From: Lasioglossum baleicum
Lineage: Eukaryota; Arthropoda; Insecta; Hymenoptera; Halictidae
Direction of reading: 5' to 3'
NCBI RefSeq assembly: GCF_051020765.1
Contig: NC_134935.1
Coordinates: 9,115,579 to 9,179,578 of the forward strand
Length of the DNA: 64,000 nucleotides
Shown here: positions 12,443 through 23,503 of the stretch, piece after piece
How the letters are laid out: each line of letters opens with the position of its first letter
How positions within the stretch are numbered: position 1 is the stretch's first letter
Position numbers and translations under genes: made by a program
Notes under the pieces: model-generated
Database searches by the model: none
What the model saw: only the letters and a program-made list of their open reading frames with translations
What the model was told of the DNA's origin: nothing

Positions 12443-13532
12443 GTTTACAAATACATAACAAAAGATTGTAAGAACTAGTAGATTGATGACAAAACTAATG
12501 AGAAAAGTCAACAGAACAGCAGCTGACAACAGCGGTTTATTACCAGACTGAGAATTTTTATGCAAAATAGAAAATTTCCGAGTGCACGTCAAGAACAGAA
12601 ATCAAATAAAAATATCCTATTCTCCTCCAATGTCCTCGCAAATTAAAAGTAAAATTGAAAATAGAGTAAAATTCCAGATGCAAGTGGCCCATGCACACGA
12701 TTCCGCAGTTCGGAGATCTTGAACAGCAGTTATCAGGTAGCAACCGTGAAGATGGCGTGCAACTGTCGCAGTCGCGACACCGAGTTTCCGATAGTGACTG
12801 TCCACTGCGAGAGTGTTAATTAAAACCACCACAGGGTTCCGTGGTACACAGTACAATCGTCCGTTCGCGACAAAAGGTGAAATTGTCGTGGCCAGCATTA
12901 GAGGAGAAGATCGAGGGCGTGGAAGAGGAGGAGCGGGGACGGCGCGTTCGAAAGAAATTTAAGACAATGGTAGTCAGTATTTATACGAGAGACGGTGCAT
13001 GAACGACAACGTAAATACGTGAATAGGCCATGCGCGCGACACTTAGCCGTAGCCGCGTGTGACTTGCCATTATGGTGGTCCTTATTTATCGAGCATATTC
13101 CGCCGCTGCTCGAACGCCAGGGGAGAAGCGGCGAAAAACTTTTGACACATTAAATTCGTACGGATTCGAGAGCGACCTTGGCCTCTTTCAGTTCTTCGGC
13201 GACGCGTGTTGCCACTCGTTTTATTCGCAAAACATTCGCGCACGCCAAACGAGCATGCTGGGAAACGTGAATGCGCGCGGCCGCTGAATGCTCGCGACAA
13301 TCGCCGCGCGTTTTCCGCGTCGTCTAAACGTCTCGCGTTATTTTTCTTCTCTTAATTAGTGAAGACGACGTGTCGGGCACAGTCGAAAGGCTTCGAATCT
13401 TGGCGCAGCAGTTCCCCGGGTCGCGTTGACATTAAAGGCTGCTTGTTACCGACGACAGTGTGAAACGTTCCTTTGACTCGAGTTTACGGTATTCAGTCTA
13501 GCGTCGCATATTTCGTATTACCAGAGGCAGAG
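12443..13532. other. Stretch turning CpG-rich after 12900
   Basis: 12401-12592 on the minus strand encodes a hydrophobic run, discussed under rejected items. 12900-13450 is rich in CG and may be regulatory. Confidence 0.4.
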
Positions 13533-14274
13533 ACACGGGATCATTCTGCTGGAGGTAGACGATCGTTTGAGTCCGCAGAATCCGAAAGCACCTTTCTCTT
13601 CAGGAGTAGACTTGGCGAAGTTGAGGAAAATTACGGTGAATGTCGAATACATTTCTGTGTACACACGTGCCGTGTTCAACGATTTCAACAGACGTTTCGA
13701 ATCTTCGCGTTACAAATTGTAATCAGACGATGGTATCACGAATCCAGGATTCCGAGGTGTAATAGTAGAGAATTTAAACGACACGCGATAACTCTGCTGG
13801 AAGTTGCCAATCGTTTTGACTCCGCAGCGTCGTCAATAAGCTCCGATGATGACGTTGAGGAAAATTGCGGTGATGTCGAATACATTTTTGTGTAAAGTCA
13901 CGTGCCGTGTTCAACGAATTTCAACAGACGTTTCGAATCTTCGCGTTACAAATTGTAATGAGACGATGGTATCACGAATCCAGGATTTCGAGGTGTAACG
14001 GTAGAGAATTTAAACGACGCGGGATCATTCTGCTGGAAGTAGACGATCATTTGAATCCGCAGCGTCGTCAATGAGGTCCGACGGAAAGCACGTTTCTCTT
14101 CGGGAGTAGACTCTTCGCAGTCGAGGAAAATTGCGGTGAATGTCGAATACATTCTTGTGTAAAGACACAATTGTTTTGTTCCAACAGACGCTTCGAATCT
14201 TCGCGTTACAACTCGTAGTGAGACAATGGTATCACGAATCCAGAATTTGGAGGTGTAACGGAAGAGAATTTAAA
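13533..14274. repeat. Three-copy tandem repeat, about 250-bp unit
   Basis: Copies run 13533-13780, 13781-14016 and 14017-14274. Shared blocks include TCTGCTGGAAGT, CGTTTCGAATCTTCGCGTTA, GGTATCACGAATCCAG and AGAGAATTTAAACG. Copy 2 lacks the block around CTTTCTCTTC.GGAGTAGAC that copies 1 and 3 keep. Offsets of 248 and 236 bp are not multiples of three, so the copies do not keep one reading frame; the open frames across it (13473-13895, 14140-14541) are probably not protein genes. It is GC-rich and unlike the transposon families around it. Confidence 0.85.
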
Positions 14275-15855
14275 CGGCGCGCATACGGTCCCGACGAACT
14301 GGAACGTCGTCCAATTTGGAGTGTTCCCCTAATGACAGCGTTGAATGTTGCACCGTGGCCCGAATTCTATCCGCGAAATTTGAAGTTGTCTCGGCGCTGC
14401 GAGACTTCGAACTGCTTCGTAACTTTGAAACGTCGCCGTGAATCCGTTGTATCGCGTTTCGCCGTTCATTCGAACGCAGACACCGTTCCTCCTTGGTTAT
14501 CGTTATTTCAAGTCGACGTTTCATCAGCGCGTCGCGTTTAGATAAACTATACTCGGCGCCTCCCCCTCCCGAAGAAATCATTCGCACGTCTCCCCGCGTT
14601 CACGGAACGAACTTCCAACGGTACACACCTGATCCAACACACCGGAGGAACGTGTCGTTCCCAATTCACGTGCGGCGAGTCGCTCAAAAGATCGCGCAAA
14701 ATGAAAAAGCGGCAGCGCGGCCGCTGGCCTAACGAGAAAGGTGTCGGGAAATGTTCGAGTTCCCGGCGGATGCTAATTCGGCGACGATGCTGATACGGTG
14801 GGCTGGTCACGTGACGCGGGAATGATGCAGACAGAGGCGGCTTGTGCACTGTACACCGAGGAAACTCAGAAAAATCAACATGACGTTGATGGACGCCCGA
14901 CGAGCCGTGCTCCGCCGATCGCCACCGTGCATCGCTGCTGGTTTTTCCTCCTCTGGAAAAGAGAAAAGAACGACAAAAACATTAACCGTCCTCCGGCTGG
15001 AAAAACAGCTGATGTTTATGATGAAAACTGAAAGATGGCCGGGCGGGATGTTGACGGGTCAACATGACGACGAAAATATGAAAAAATGTCTTTCGAACGG
15101 GAGGAGATTAGTTTTTTCGGATGCGTATGGTTTTATTGGAAATTCGACGATAACGATGGCGCACAGTCCACCTCTTCGGCGGAGATATTTTGACGAATTG
15201 TTGACCGAATGCAATGAGGTAGAATTGGAAGAAAAACAGAGGAAGAAAGAGAGTAGAGAGTCACCGAAGAAAAGAGAAGATAATAGAGTCGGGAGTAAGG
15301 AATTCTTTGATGCAGAAGGTACGGAACATTATTGCATTGTGTGTCTCGAATGAATGAATGAATGAATAATGGAATGCAACGATGCACATGGAGAATGGAT
15401 TATTTCATACTATTATATACTTCATATTTTATAAGAATTCTGCTCATTAAACGATACTATTCTCAACATCGATATTCATTAAATTTTGATTAGATATGTT
15501 TGCCTCATTATTACCATAATCAAATATCAACGGTTAGACACATAGCTTCATTGGAACTGGGTGTGTATTGCTAATTATGTTTACGGTAATACGATTCGCA
15601 ATTAGGTTACAGTTAACAATACAGTTAATTGTAAAAAAGATATTCGATATCCCCTTTGGGGACATTACTATTAGCGTCATAAATATAGTTTTCAGGAGCT
15701 AATAGTATTAATTGATCCCTGTTAGCTTTGTCCCTGCAGATAATTTCATGGAGCAGCGAATAAACATTTTGAGAAGTACTTGCTGTTGTGTGTATACCTG
15801 ACAGGGAGGAGTGAGGGTAGAATGTGTAAATTAATCATTGGTTTAGATCACTGAC
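14275..15855. other. CpG-rich then AT-rich DNA downstream of the Ig2 exon
   Basis: 14275-15060 is CpG-rich with overlapping frames on both strands. The longest open frame (14844-15353, plus) ends in a Lys/Glu-rich tail and has no recognised domain. 15370-15850 is AT-rich. No terminal dpr exon was recognised. Confidence 0.5.
15349..15369. repeat. (GAAT)n microsatellite
   Basis: Five copies of TGAA. Confidence 0.9.
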
Positions 15856-16189
15856 CCTCAATCACGTGGATCATGATGTAGGCAGGCTTGGCGTTGCTTG
15901 GAGAGCAAGTGTAATTGGCGGCGTGGGAAAGCTTCACTTTGTCAACCGTCAGGATGGAGCCGTTTTTCGTTGCCTCGACCGTGACGCCCGGCTCATTGTC
16001 GTAATTGATCATGTGACCCTGTCGGTACCAAAAAATGAAGCTGGGCGCTTCCGCCGAGGCCATTAGCTGGCATTCCAGTCGGAGGCTGGATCCTTGTTTC
16101 ACGTGTAGATTCGGCCCGCCAGGGATCGTCGAGTACGCGTCGGTGACGTTCAGTTGAATCAATCGTTTCTGGATCGGATTCGTTTGTAT
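15856..16189 (-). CDS. dpr: Dpr-family gene, exon encoding Ig domain 2
   Basis: A 334-bp minus-strand exon (111 codons plus one base) encoding the whole second Ig domain. It starts IQTNPIQKRLIQLNV, the linker after the Ig1 cysteine, then PGGPNLHVKQGSSLRLECQL (B-strand Cys), FIFWYRQGHMINYD (C-strand Trp) and AANYTCSPSNAKPAY (F-strand Tyr-x-Cys), and ends IMIHVIEG. The acceptor CTACTGTTTAG ends at 16190. The donor GTCAGT starts at 15855 and leaves phase 1 in a Gly codon, the usual Dpr exon boundary. One possible N-glycosylation site, NVT, lies near the start and another, NYT, precedes the last cysteine. The following exon, normally a short tail with a hydrophobic membrane-anchor signal, is not identified in 1-15855 and probably lies outside the window. 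Confidence 0.93.
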
Positions 16190-16267
16190 CTAAACAGTAG
16201 TAAACAGACGAAAAATTTCTTCGGTCCTAGGAAACAGAACGAGAATCTCCACAACGACATCCGATTA

Positions 16268-16425
16268 CAGTGACCGGAATTAATATTCGGACGCTCTAAA
16301 AAAGACGATAACTTTTTTGATATTGTACTATACGAGTTTAACTTTTTTTCGGAAGCTAGAGCAATTAGTTTACTACAGGATGTGAAAAGAAATTTTTCCA
16401 AAAATTGCGATTGGTCGGAATTGTA
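16268..16425. mobile_element. Truncated foldback of the 30292/48841 family inside the small dpr intron
   Basis: It begins CAGTGACCGGAATTAATATT after TA (16266-16267) and matches the first 158 bp of the full copies (ATTCGGACGCTCT, GAAGCTAGAGCAATTAGT, ACTACAGGATGTGAAAAGAA). It is cut at TTGTA by the mariner-type MITE at 16426 and does not resume after it. Confidence 0.8.
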
Positions 16426-16652
16426 TTGGGTTGGCAAGAAAGTAATTTCGGTATTTTAAGGTGAAGTGAAAAACCAAATTCTTTTATTCAAGCGATGAAC
16501 TTTAATCAACGAAATATTTTCTTATTTATTCTTTTTGGCAAAAGATCATCGAACCAAAGGGAAAATATCTTATTCATTAATGTTCATTACTTGCTGAAAA
16601 ATTGGGCTCTATTTCTCCTTAAAATACCGAAATTACTTTCTTGCCAATCCAG
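16426..16652. mobile_element. mariner-type MITE
   Basis: The left end TTGGGTTGGCAAGAAAGTAA and the right end reading TTACTTTCTTGCCAATCC form the terminal repeat typical of mariner elements, with TA at 16424-16425. The 227-bp body is too short for a transposase. Two relatives with the same ends are at 46681 and 52044. Confidence 0.85.
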
Positions 16653-16880
16653 TCTAGTCATAAGATGTGGAAAACTGTTCTTAGTCTATCTTGATAATTA
16701 ATGGTTCACTATTTCACTACTGTTAACACGTTTACTTCACCCGACAATGGCGTAGAATAGTGTCGTCTCTGCAGTGTTCGGTATATCCGGCCGTCTCACA
16801 AGTCACCCGTAATTTTATGTTACCGTTTGTTTCGCTTTTAGTGGCTGTACGACATTTTAAGACACTATTCTACGCATTAC

Positions 16881-17039
16881 CTGACACTCGTAGAGTCCAG
16901 CATCCTCTTTCTTCACGTTCTTGATCATTAGGTTCCAGTCCGGCTCATTCAGGACAACCATGAAACGCGTGTCGATGGAATGTGTGCTTCTGCCCAATGT
17001 CAGCAGCTGTCTGTCTTCTTTCAGTCTGCTCCAGGTCAC
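16881..17039 (-). CDS. dpr: Dpr-family gene, exon encoding the rest of Ig domain 1
   Basis: A 159-bp, 53-codon minus-strand exon in phase 0 at both ends. It opens VTWSR (the conserved C-strand Trp), continues LLTLGRSTHSIDTRF, the Dpr signature stretch where family members read roughly LLTVG..T...D.RF, and ends DAGLYECQ, the F-strand Tyr and Cys that pair with the Cys of the preceding exon. The acceptor TTCTTGTTCTAG ends at 17040 and the donor GTAATG starts at 16880. The LLTxG...RF pattern separates Dpr from its DIP partners, which have three Ig domains and a different stretch here. Which Dpr this is (13, 15, 16, 17 or another) cannot be settled without alignment. Confidence 0.93.
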
Positions 17040-17315
17040 CTAGAACAAGAATAATTATACGTTTATTACTATTGACGCCATTTAAGAGCGTTAGTTTTTC
17101 ATCGATTGCCTATCAGTTATTTATATCCTGGTAAAATTAAAAAAATTTTTTACAAGACTGTAGAAATGGAAGAAAATGGTTGGATTTATTTGTACCGACT
17201 TTTATACTTTGGTTGTTCTATCTTACTGTTTTGTTTTTGTATCTCTACATCTTTTCTTCTTAAACTGTCAGTAGTATTGTATCTCTCTACATATTTTTCA
17301 TAAACAATCAGTATA

Positions 17316-17833
17316 CAGTTAGGAGCAAAACTGATCACACACACAGTTTAAATCAGAATAACTTTTTTATGAATGGACCGAACGACTTGAATTTCTCTGT
17401 AAGGCTACAAGGATTAGTTTAGTAAATGACGTCTAAAAAATATGTTGAAAAAATGCATTTGGTCAGAATTGTGAAAAACAATAGTAAAAATAATAAAAAA
17501 TGTAAATTATATATGTTCTGAAAATTTCATTGAAATTGGTTAATTGGTTATAAACGATCAAAAGTGGTAAAAAGGCCGCAAATCTGGAAAAATTGCAATT
17601 TTTACCACTTTTCATCGTTTATAACTCGTAAACCAATTAACCAATTTCAATGAAACTTTCGGAACGTTTATAATTGCATTTTTTGCAAACGAATGCATTT
17701 TTTCAACATATTTTTTAGACGTGATTTACTAAACTAATTCTCCTAGCCTTAGAGAGAAATTGAAGTCGTTTGGACCATTCATAAAAAAGTTATTCTGATT
17801 TAAAGTGTGTGTGATCAGTTTTGCTCCTAACTG
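17316..17833. mobile_element. Foldback element (CAGTTAGGAGCAAAACTGA ends), 518 bp
   Basis: The ends CAGTTAGGAGCAAAACTGAT and ATCAGTTTTGCTCCTAACTG mirror each other, with TA on both sides (17314-17315, 17834-17835). The arms stay complementary for about 200 bp (for example TTTTTATGAATGGACCGAAC against a CGTTTGGACCATTCATAAAA-like run), leaving a short centre. A second copy is at 47039-47509. Confidence 0.85.
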
Positions 17834-17880
17834 TACATACATAAGTATGTAGATAAAAATAATCGTTAAAAAATATGCGC

Positions 17881-18139
17881 GTAAATCAAATGCATTTTCA
17901 TTAACTGATATTGTACGAGTTTCGAAAGGTTTCACCTAATATCTCTCTGTTCATTGTCACAGGGAAAGTATTATACCTTCAACTGTTTTTTTTTTTACAG
18001 CAAATTCAGATCCTTAAATATTAAGATCCTAAAAATTAAACATCCATCTAAATCAAATGCATTTTGATTAACTGATGTTGTACGAGCTTCGAAAGTTTCT
18101 ACCTAATAACTCCTGTTCATTACCGGAGGGAAAGTATTA
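17881..18139. repeat. Direct repeat of about 93 bp, two copies
   Basis: TAAATCAAATGCATTTT...ATTAACTGAT.TTGTACGAG.TTCGAAAG occurs at 17881-17973 and 18048-18139, an offset of 167 bp. Both copies end GGGAAAGTATTA. Confidence 0.75.
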
Positions 18140-18784
18140 CGCACGTATTGGGGATTGTGTACGAGGTTAATCCCCTATCGCGAGTCCTTTAATTTTTTAC
18201 GAGTCCCTCCTCTAAAAAGTTTTGCATTTTTAATAACGGCACCGCGGCTCTATCCGTTGTACCCTCCAGACAGTAAATATTATACTCTTTCGAGAGATTG
18301 CCTCCCTTGCATTATTTATGGCCCATCCAAACTGAAGGAAAGTAGCTCTAATAATAAATCCTTTCCTCTTCCATAAGTACGAAACATCGTCATCCGGCTT
18401 AGCCATCCGTAATACTGTTTTCATTTCTTGGCTAGCGTTATTCTTACGGCCGCGGCAAAGACGATTTGCGCGAGAAATGCCGGGGGGTTCGGTCCCTCTC
18501 CAACCCTCTCCTTCGTCACGCATAAATAGGAGATTAAAGTCCCGTCGCGATGGCAGCTCGAATACATTTCTCTGAACACGCGATCTTTTTTGGTGACTCA
18601 GAAGAAAAAGAAATCACAGATTTCTGACGGTACCTTCTGCCCTTTAACCTCTATGGGTGCCATAACTAGTCTAAATATTTACATAGCAATTGTTTTTTAT
18701 ATATCACCCAATCCACTTCTTCGAGGTCAACGTTATTCTTCTTCTTGGACTGAATATACAGAGTGGACGGAAAACTTCCGTTAT

Positions 18785-19133
18785 TTGTAATGATTAGACT
18801 TGATGCATTTATTTAAAAAATGAGTAGGTGTTTCAAACAGTAAAAACATTAGAAGAATGTAAAAGTACTGTTATATTATTTTTCACCTATTAACAATATT
18901 AAGAGAGAAAATCAATTTCTATTTCACTCCAGTTTGTTGCAATTAGGGATGGGATCCAGTACCTCGCAAACAGGTTCGAACTTTGATTCATCGAATTCGA
19001 ACTCTCTATAAGCACTTTCGAAAAACAGAAATAGTACTCCTAAGTATACTCGAATCTATGCCAAACAGTTTCGAACCTTTTACAAGTCCTTTGGTAAACG
19101 GAAATAATACTTGCAAGTATATTCAAATCTTCG
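18785..19133. repeat. MITE fragments and a 74-bp direct repeat
   Basis: 18785-18943 matches the interior of the TAGACTGCGG hAT family (CAGTAAAAACATTAGAAGAA; ATTTCACTCCAGTTTGTTGC). At 18944 a TAGGGATGGG end, like the hAT end at 23198, interrupts it. 18996-19069 is then repeated at 19070-19133 (TTCGAAC..., AAATA(G/A)TACT..(T/C)AAGTATA). No right end was found. Confidence 0.5.
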
Positions 19134-20984
19134 AGTTATTCTTAATTTCCCTATTCCCGATTTTATAGGGAAGTTATTGTAATGACCCCGAAAATCGAGT
19201 TTTTAGCGCTCAACGCGCTCAAAGGCTGGATGGTTGGCGTTAGAATTCCCAGTATAATTTTGCAGGACTCCGGAAGTTGTCATCGACAAACGTAGAAAGA
19301 TCGTCTGTTCTGAACGACTGCGCTAGGAAAAGGAGACCGGACCACTTGCGTGGCTTAATTGTCTTTGTCGAGCGCCCTCGACGTTCGCGGCAAGTAGGTT
19401 TCGCGATTTTCTGATGCAGGCCCGAGGATCGACAAGTACCGTAACGACGAGTGCACTCGAGCATAAACGAGTTGAATAATGAACTGCCGCGACGTATTAC
19501 GAGTCAGCGTCTACCTTTCCCGTTGTCCGTTAACGCAATCACCGCGCCACTCAATCTTTTTTCGCTCCTTTGAACCACGCGATTTCGTTCCTCGCGAATC
19601 CCCAGGACAGGTTGCTTCCATAAAGTCGATCACAATTGTCCCCATCGCGACGAGTCCGCGAAACGGGATTTTTTTGCGGCGTTTGCACAGAGTTCGTTCC
19701 CGCGAGCAAAGAAACGAAAATAATTCTTCTTCCGTCCGGCCGAGCTCCATTAATCAGTCTTTTCTTTGCACGCGTGGTCTCGGTCGCTATTTAATTAACG
19801 TCTCCCTTCGAAAAAATCCTTCGGATATCCATTCACATTCTGCTCGAGCTATACATATATACCATGATCAGGAAAAAACTCTCATGAAATTATCGACGCG
19901 AGAAAAGTCCGAGAAAAATGACCGCGGAATGATTGAAAATATTTCTTCGAATTTAATCTCGTCCTTTCTCCTTAGCCAGAATTTTTAAGTACGCCCGGAG
20001 GACGCGAACTTTTTTCCTTACACCGACAAAAAGTAGGAAGAATAGTTTTGTCAGACGCAAAGAGATCTCCACGAATTATATTCCGTTATTTCGGGAAGAA
20101 GCGAATCGAGGATCGAACTCTAATTATTGTAAAACTCTTCTATGAAATAGAAAAATTGCTGTCGCGTGGTAACCTCGCAGAAGATGAAGCTCGAATCGAT
20201 GGAGAGTTAATTAAAAAAAAAAAGCCCGGGCAGGCTCGACCGCAGAGGATATACAGTTATTTTTGAAAATTGAATTTACGGAATCGAAGTTGCATTTTTA
20301 TCAACAAATATATCGAGTCGGGTAGACCGTGCAGAAGCGGGGCGTGTATCGTTTTGCTCGTAATCGCGATGTGTATTCGCGTCGGCTCGAGCTCGTATAA
20401 AAATAACTTTTAATTATCATGCGCGGGAACGGCTCTTTAATTGAAAAGTAACGCGCGCGGAAGTTATTAATTCGACGGGTTAACGAATTCCCGCGGCCCG
20501 CAATTTTTTCGAATCAATTCCCGCCGGCTTATGAGAATTTGAAACGTCGAGGATCACGTAGATTAGGCACTGTATCCATGAAGATGCGGCTTAGGGCACG
20601 CGCGGGAACAACGAAAATCAATGGACAGCTACTTATCCAGACGATATCGCAACGCGAACAGATTAAATTTCAATTATGTGCTTATGATGTCGAGGAATGA
20701 TGGATTAAGCGACGCGTCGCCGGGAAGATCGATGCCTAACGCGAGGCCAGATTTTTCGTTTCATTTTAGCGTGGATTCGTAGTCGGCCAATCTCCTAATG
20801 GAAACGGGATTAATAAGCACCCCTTTGATGATATAATTGAATAAATCAACGCTACACACTGCCGACGCGAAACCTGATCACAAAGAAATGCATTAGCTTG
20901 ATGTATATTTTAGCGTTTCCTATTTTCTTTGACAATTAAGAGATTGTTCCGCATAGGAAATATATGATGCTTCATTTCATTGTA
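19134..20984. other. Intronic single-copy DNA, CpG-rich
   Basis: 19190-20800 is rich in CG. An open plus frame at 19479-19988 is long for chance (169 codons) but is full of Arg and Ser and matches no family I know. Confidence 0.45.
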
Positions 20985-21146
20985 CATGCATGTTACCTTG
21001 TAAATTATAATTTTTGGAAAATCTTTTTTGCATATCATTTCGTAAACCTATGATACTAATTGATTATAAGGAATCAGGTCGTTTGGAACAATTATAAAAA
21101 AGTTATTAGTTTTTAAAAGGTGTACGAATACTTTGTACACTCGATG
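20985..21146. mobile_element. Truncated foldback of the 61686 family
   Basis: It matches the right arm of 61686-62295: GTTACCTTGTAAATTATAAT, ATCATTTCGTAAACC, ATCAGGTCGTTTGG and GTACGAATACTTTGTACAC. The left half is absent. Confidence 0.75.
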
Positions 21147-23197
21147 TATATGTTGCCTTATACAAATGACAAGATTTAATTTATTTAGACTTTGCGCGGT
21201 TTGTTATTATATAATATGTGCTCTAATAAAGACATGTGTTGGGTGTCAGTAAGGGAAGGTTGAGATTAGGAAAACCAAGATGAAGATTCGCGTGACCGGG
21301 ATAAAATAAATAAGTGATAATCTTCAAGATGCGTCGATCTGGTTCGGTCAAATGGGCAAAACTTTATCATTTCATGTATATGTCTGGTCGAACGACGTCG
21401 CTCTACTTCCTCTTACGACGTACGTGCGACAGGTTATAACCAGGAGGGAATTTATAGCTACTAAAATGGCTATTCCGTCGCAAAGTGCCACCATTGCAAA
21501 GCAGTTGCCTTTAATTGCGCTCGCGACTCGGAAACGTATTCTCTCCGAACGAAGTATATACCGGCCACTGATGTTCCTCATTAATATCATTAACTAGTCT
21601 GCTTAATCCATGGTAATGAACCAATATGGTGCGCCGTATCCTTCCTGGTGGTAAAACGGGCGCAGAGTGTGGTGCGTGTCTGCTCGTAAAACTCGACAAG
21701 TCTCGTAAAGCTAAACGATTATTATGGACCTCCAGCCTAACTTAAGAGAGTCTAAAAGGTGCTGGGAACTGGTCCATTGAAATGTAAACAACCACGGCCA
21801 TAACAGACCATGCGTGATGTTGAGTACGAGGAATAACTCGTAGAAGCTTCAGGGGTTACATGTTTTTGAACGGTGGAAAAATAAGAGAGATCCGACAATT
21901 ATGTTTTCTTAAAAAATTAAACTGTTCCTTTCATTATATATAAAATACTCTACGAATACTCTATAAAAGGTTCAGTCTTTCTTGTAATTTTCTTCTATTT
22001 ATTTATTTTAATCCACGACTGTTACTAGTCGTAAATAATTAATCAATGCGAAGTTCATTAGATCAGAAATGACATGAAGTCTGAGACAGCTCGGGTACCT
22101 TTGTTATTTGATCTAATTGGCTAATTATAGATCTTTTACACGAACTTCTAATTAAGGTCCATTTGACGAGTCTCGCTTTAATTCGAAAGACAGACAGTCG
22201 GCAAGATCGTTGATCCAAAATTTGATTGCATTATACCCATTCTGCCAGCCGGTTCTCCTATTCACAAAGGGAAACAACAGAATGCATTATAATCAGCGGA
22301 TAGCCACACAACAACAGGCCAGTCGGTAATCTTTGTTCTCCCATTTAATTGTAGTATTTACGGGAACAATACAACTGATTTAGAACAGTGCAATATTACC
22401 TTGTTCAATTGTATTCCATTTGATCGTTTCATAATTCTTTGATGTTATTCACATGCTACATGCGCGTAACATTAAGCTGTTCCGTAATTGGATGTTATTA
22501 GCTGAAAGTCGGATTTTGGAGAAGAATAGCGAGTGAATTGTTTGAGGTGTTACGCTACCACGGAGGTTCAAAAAATTGCTTTTAGAGGAACGAATCGGAA
22601 TTTTCGTTGAAACTGGCATGTTTTCCAAAATTTTCATCCGATCGCTTTCAAATGTTAGCATAATTCTACTGTATGCACGGGTACTTGAAACAATTCCAAG
22701 TCGATTGACAGAAAGTTGACCGAAACGGTGTCCGAGGGATTGTCTTACAATAGCGACACGGCCAAATATGTTTCACCCTCGGCGACTGATTGTTCGAGTG
22801 ACAGAAAGGGGTTGAAAGCGGCGGATTCCTCCACCGTTTCCCATTGGAACGTGTAGGGGCGGGCGAAATGCCGAGGAACACGTGATTCCCCATTCATTAT
22901 ACTGCAGGCTGGTATTGAGTGGATCTTCGAGGGCTCTCGACGTTCACCGAGGGACAAGATGCGGTGTTATTCGCGTCGGGAGCACGCGACGTTGCGGCTC
23001 GCAGTATCCCGCGTGTCTGGTCTCTCTCCTCGGCTCGGTTTCACTCGGTTTCCCGATCTTTCCCGGCACGCAGGAAGAAGGATGTCAAGGGAGAAAGCCA
23101 GGCGACGGGAATTCGCCATGAATAAAAGATCTTGGAAAGGATCGCAAGTTTCCGCATGGCTCGGCACCCGGCCCGACACGGTTCGGTACGGTCCAGC
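21147..23197. other. Intronic DNA without a recognised feature
   Basis: 22850-23190 is CpG-rich with frames open on both strands. The rest is of mixed composition. Confidence 0.5.
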
Positions 23198-23503
23198 TAG
23201 CGATGGGAGCGATCCAAACCTTTCTCACAATTTTCAAGTAATTAAAGCGTATTCGAAAGTAAAGTACTTGCGGTTTCGGCAGCTGATGTTGAAGACTGAA
23301 TGAGATCATGATAGAATGTCCATAATCAAATTCAAATACTTCGTGATTGATCAATCCAAGATCAATCCACGAATAGCCGATGTTTTCGAGTAGGGATCAT
23401 TTAGGAATCGATACTGATTGATGCTTACTATTCACACGCATCTGCAATCATACTTTGTAGTAGGATTATCGATATTAATTCAGAACGATCGTGCCCATCG
23501 CTA
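23198..23503. mobile_element. hAT-type MITE with TAGCGATGGG ends
   Basis: The left end TAGCGATGGGAGCGATCC and the right end reading CGATCGTGCCCATCGCTA mirror each other. The 8-bp sequence GGTCCAGC flanks the element exactly at 23190-23197 and 23504-23511. The 306-bp body is noncoding. Confidence 0.85.

Larger units (their letters stand above)
16190..16880 (-). other. Intron between Ig1 and Ig2 of the dpr gene
   Basis: 691 bp from donor GTAATG (16880) to acceptor TTTAG (16190). More than half of it (16268-16652) is transposon: a truncated foldback interrupted by a mariner-type MITE. Confidence 0.88.

Noticed and set aside
12401..12592. Minus-strand frame with a strongly hydrophobic run, tempting as the dpr membrane-anchor exon
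   Set aside because: The good acceptor (TTCTCAG) gives phase 0, not the phase 1 left by the Ig2 exon. The only phase-1 AG has a poor pyrimidine tract and would join Ig2 to the hydrophobic run without a linker. The frame also ends inside a TTAA-type MITE.
13473..14541. Plus-strand open frames across the 250-bp tandem repeat
   Set aside because: The repeat offsets shift frame between copies, and the translated copies are not kept in one frame.
14844..15353. 169-codon plus-strand open frame with a Lys/Glu-rich tail
   Set aside because: No recognisable family; overlapping frames are open on both strands in this CpG-rich stretch.
19479..19988. 169-codon plus-strand open frame
   Set aside because: Arg/Ser-rich translation with an open minus frame over the same bases; no domain.
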